Shown here: positions 5,073-6,291 of the stretch, in pieces | Layout: each line of letters opens with the position of its first letter | Numbering within the stretch: position 1 is the stretch's first letter | NCBI GenBank assembly: GCA_036351575.1 | Contig: JAZBPJ010000186.1 | Location: 1 to 6,291 of the forward strand | Origin: JABDPF01 sp036351575 | GTDB lineage: Bacteria; Pseudomonadota; Gammaproteobacteria; Xanthomonadales; SZUA-36 | Direction of reading: 5' to 3' | DNA length: 6,291 nt | Program-made: the position numbers and the translations under genes | Notes under the pieces: model-generated | What the model was told of the DNA's origin: nothing | What the model saw: the letters and a program-made list of their open reading frames with translations, nothing else | Databases searched by the model: none

Positions 5073-6291
5073 GACAGCATCTCGTCAACCTCGTGATGGA
5101 CGCCCGGCAGGCGATGGGCCAGCTCGCCCACCACCGCATGCGGACCGCGCTGACCCTGCTGGGCATGGTGTTCGGCGTCGGCGCGGTGATCGCCATGCTG
5201 GCCGTCAGCGAGGGCGGTAAGCGCCAGGCCCTGGAAATGATCGAAGGGATGGGTCTGCGCAACCTGATCGTCGAAGCGCGCGACCTGGACCGCGAATCGC
5301 TGAACGAGGTGCGCAAGCACTCCGCGGGGCTCAACGTTCGTGACGCCGAGTCCATCGCGCGAACCCTGCCCTTTGTCGAGAGCTGGGCGGGTTCCACGCG
5401 CTTTCGTACCTGGTCGCTGTTCAGCCGCGAAGGCCAGGCGCGCGCCACGGTCTACGCGGTCAGCCCCGCCTATTTTTCGCTGTCCAGCCTGGAAGCGGCG
5501 CAGGGAGCCCTGTTCGGCGAAAACGAAGACCGCATGTTCAAGCAGGTCGCCGTTCTCGGCAGCGCGGCGGCGCGTCACCTGTTTCCCAACGGCGGGGCCG
5601 TCGGCAAGCACATCAAGGTCAACCACCTGTGGCTGGAAGTGGTCGCCGTGCTGCGTGACCGGCAGCTGTCCGAGGGCCAGTTCCAGGGGCGTGAAGTGGG
5701 CGGCGAGGCCAATCACATTTACATTCCGCTGGAAACCGGCCTGGTCCGGCTCAAGCGCGAACCGCTGGCGTCCGAACTCGACGGCCTGAAATTGCGCCTC
5801 GACGACAGTATCGATCCGGCCGATGCGGCTCCGGCCATCGAGCAGCTGCTGAGCAGGCGCCACAGCGAGCAGAACGATTTCGAATTGACCGTGCCCGCGC
5901 GGCTGATGGAGCAGCACCGCAAGACCCAGCGCATTTTTGCCATCGTGATGTCAGCCGTGGCCGGCATCTCCCTGCTGGTCGGCGGAATCGGCATCATGAA
6001 CATCATGCTGGCCAGCGTGATGGAGCGGAAATCCGAAATCGGCCTTCTGCGGGCCGTCGGTGCGCGTGAAGTCGACATCGTGCGCCAGTTCCTGGTCGAA
6101 GCCAGTGTCATTGCATTGCTGGGCGCCTTGATCGGCGTGTTGCTGGGCGTATTGCTGGCCTACACCATCGCCGCGTTCGCCGGCTGGGCGGTGGCCTGGT
6201 CACTGCTGGTCATCGTGGTGGCGGTGCTGGTGTGTGTTTCCATCGCCGTGGGGTTCGGCGTTTATCCGGCCCTGTCGGCGGCCCGCATGGA
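5069..6291 (+). CDS. MacB/FtsX-family ABC permease (3' end outside window)
   Basis: The frame runs open to the right edge, giving 407 complete codons. Predicted topology: a short cytoplasmic N-terminus, membrane segment 1 (about 28-46, TALTLLGMVFGVGAVIAML), a ~240-residue periplasmic domain (about 48-287, MacB_PCD type, with VAVLGSAAARHLFP typical of the family), segment 2 (about 289-315), the cytoplasmic loop MERKSEIGLLRAVGAR (318-333), segment 3 (about 341-366) and segment 4 (about 373-398). It ends in VYPALSAARM; relatives continue with a D-P-x-x-A-L-R type tail, so probably only about 8-12 residues are missing. In MacB-like systems two permeases and two ATPases use ATP-driven conformational change to push substrate from the periplasm into the adaptor/TolC conduit. 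Unlike E. coli MacB there is no fused ATPase domain. The start ATG makes ATGA with the adaptor 3 stop, with GGGAGAGGG at 5057-5065 upstream. Substrate is not predictable from sequence. Confidence 0.95.
   Translation, partial: MRQHLVNLVMDARQAMGQLAHHRMRTALTLLGMVFGVGAVIAMLAVSEGGKRQALEMIEGMGLRNLIVEARDLDRESLNEVRKHSAGLNVRDAESIARTLPFVESWAGSTRFRTWSLFSREGQARATVYAVSPAYFSLSSLEAAQGALFGENEDRMFKQVAVLGSAAARHLFPNGGAVGKHIKVNHLWLEVVAVLRDRQLSEGQFQGREVGGEANHIYIPLETGLVRLKREPLASELDGLKLRLDDSIDPADAAPAIEQLLSRRHSEQNDFELTVPARLMEQHRKTQRIFAIVMSAVAGISLLVGGIGIMNIMLASVMERKSEIGLLRAVGAREVDIVRQFLVEASVIALLGALIGVLLGVLLAYTIAAFAGWAVAWSLLVIVVAVLVCVSIAVGFGVYPALSAARM

Noticed and set aside
4529..5917. Open frame of 462 codons on the minus strand
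   Set aside because: It crosses the adaptor 3/permease junction antisense to two well-supported genes, its translation is low-complexity and resembles no family I know, and long antisense frames are expected in GC-rich coding DNA.
1111..6291. LolCDE lipoprotein-release system
   Set aside because: The ATPase resembles LolD, but the three HlyD-type adaptors and a MacB-type permease with a large periplasmic domain fit an efflux or export system better.
1..6291. tRNA, rRNA, CRISPR, insertion sequence, riboswitch, promoter or terminator
   Set aside because: No cloverleaf, direct-repeat array, transposase, terminal inverted repeat or hairpin with a T-run was seen by eye, and there is no non-coding space to hold a leader or terminator.

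Overview
The window is GC-rich, with a strong preference for G or C at third codon positions. Every base lies in plus-strand coding sequence: six genes run head to tail and each overlaps the next, by 4 bases (ATGA or GTGA) at four junctions and by 17 bases at the fifth. The lipoprotein signal, the periplasmic adaptors and the MacB-like parts point to a diderm bacterium. A high-GC gammaproteobacterium is my best guess, but only from general protein style; no taxonomic marker is present.

Layout: (1) bases 2-1114, the C-terminal ~370 residues of a beta-CASP metallo-beta-lactamase-fold RNA nuclease (YSH1/CPSF-73-like), cut by the left edge; (2) 1111-1785, a stand-alone ABC ATPase of the MacB/LolD type with all catalytic motifs; (3) 1769-2728, 2725-3870 and 3867-5072, three different HlyD/MacA-type periplasmic adaptors, two with Sec signal peptides and the third a predicted lipoprotein; (4) 5069-6291, a MacB/FtsX-family permease, cut by the right edge a few residues before its expected end.

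Genes 2-6 read as one exporter. The ATPase pairs with the permease in the inner membrane to make a split MacB-like mechanotransmission transporter. The adaptors would form the periplasmic conduit toward a TolC-like outer-membrane channel that is not in the window. The unusual point is three non-identical adaptors for one ATPase and one visible permease. They share a local lipoyl-domain signature, so they are probably ancient paralogues, but they differ in anchoring, in the C-terminal membrane-proximal domain and in the hairpin tip. Only the first has an exact R-x3-L-x6-S TolC-docking motif, and it is also the one lacking the membrane-proximal domain. This suggests a hetero-oligomeric adaptor ring with divided labour. 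The 4-base coupling of an RNA nuclease gene to the exporter is a second point of interest. No promoter, terminator, RNA gene, mobile element, CRISPR array or intergenic space was found.
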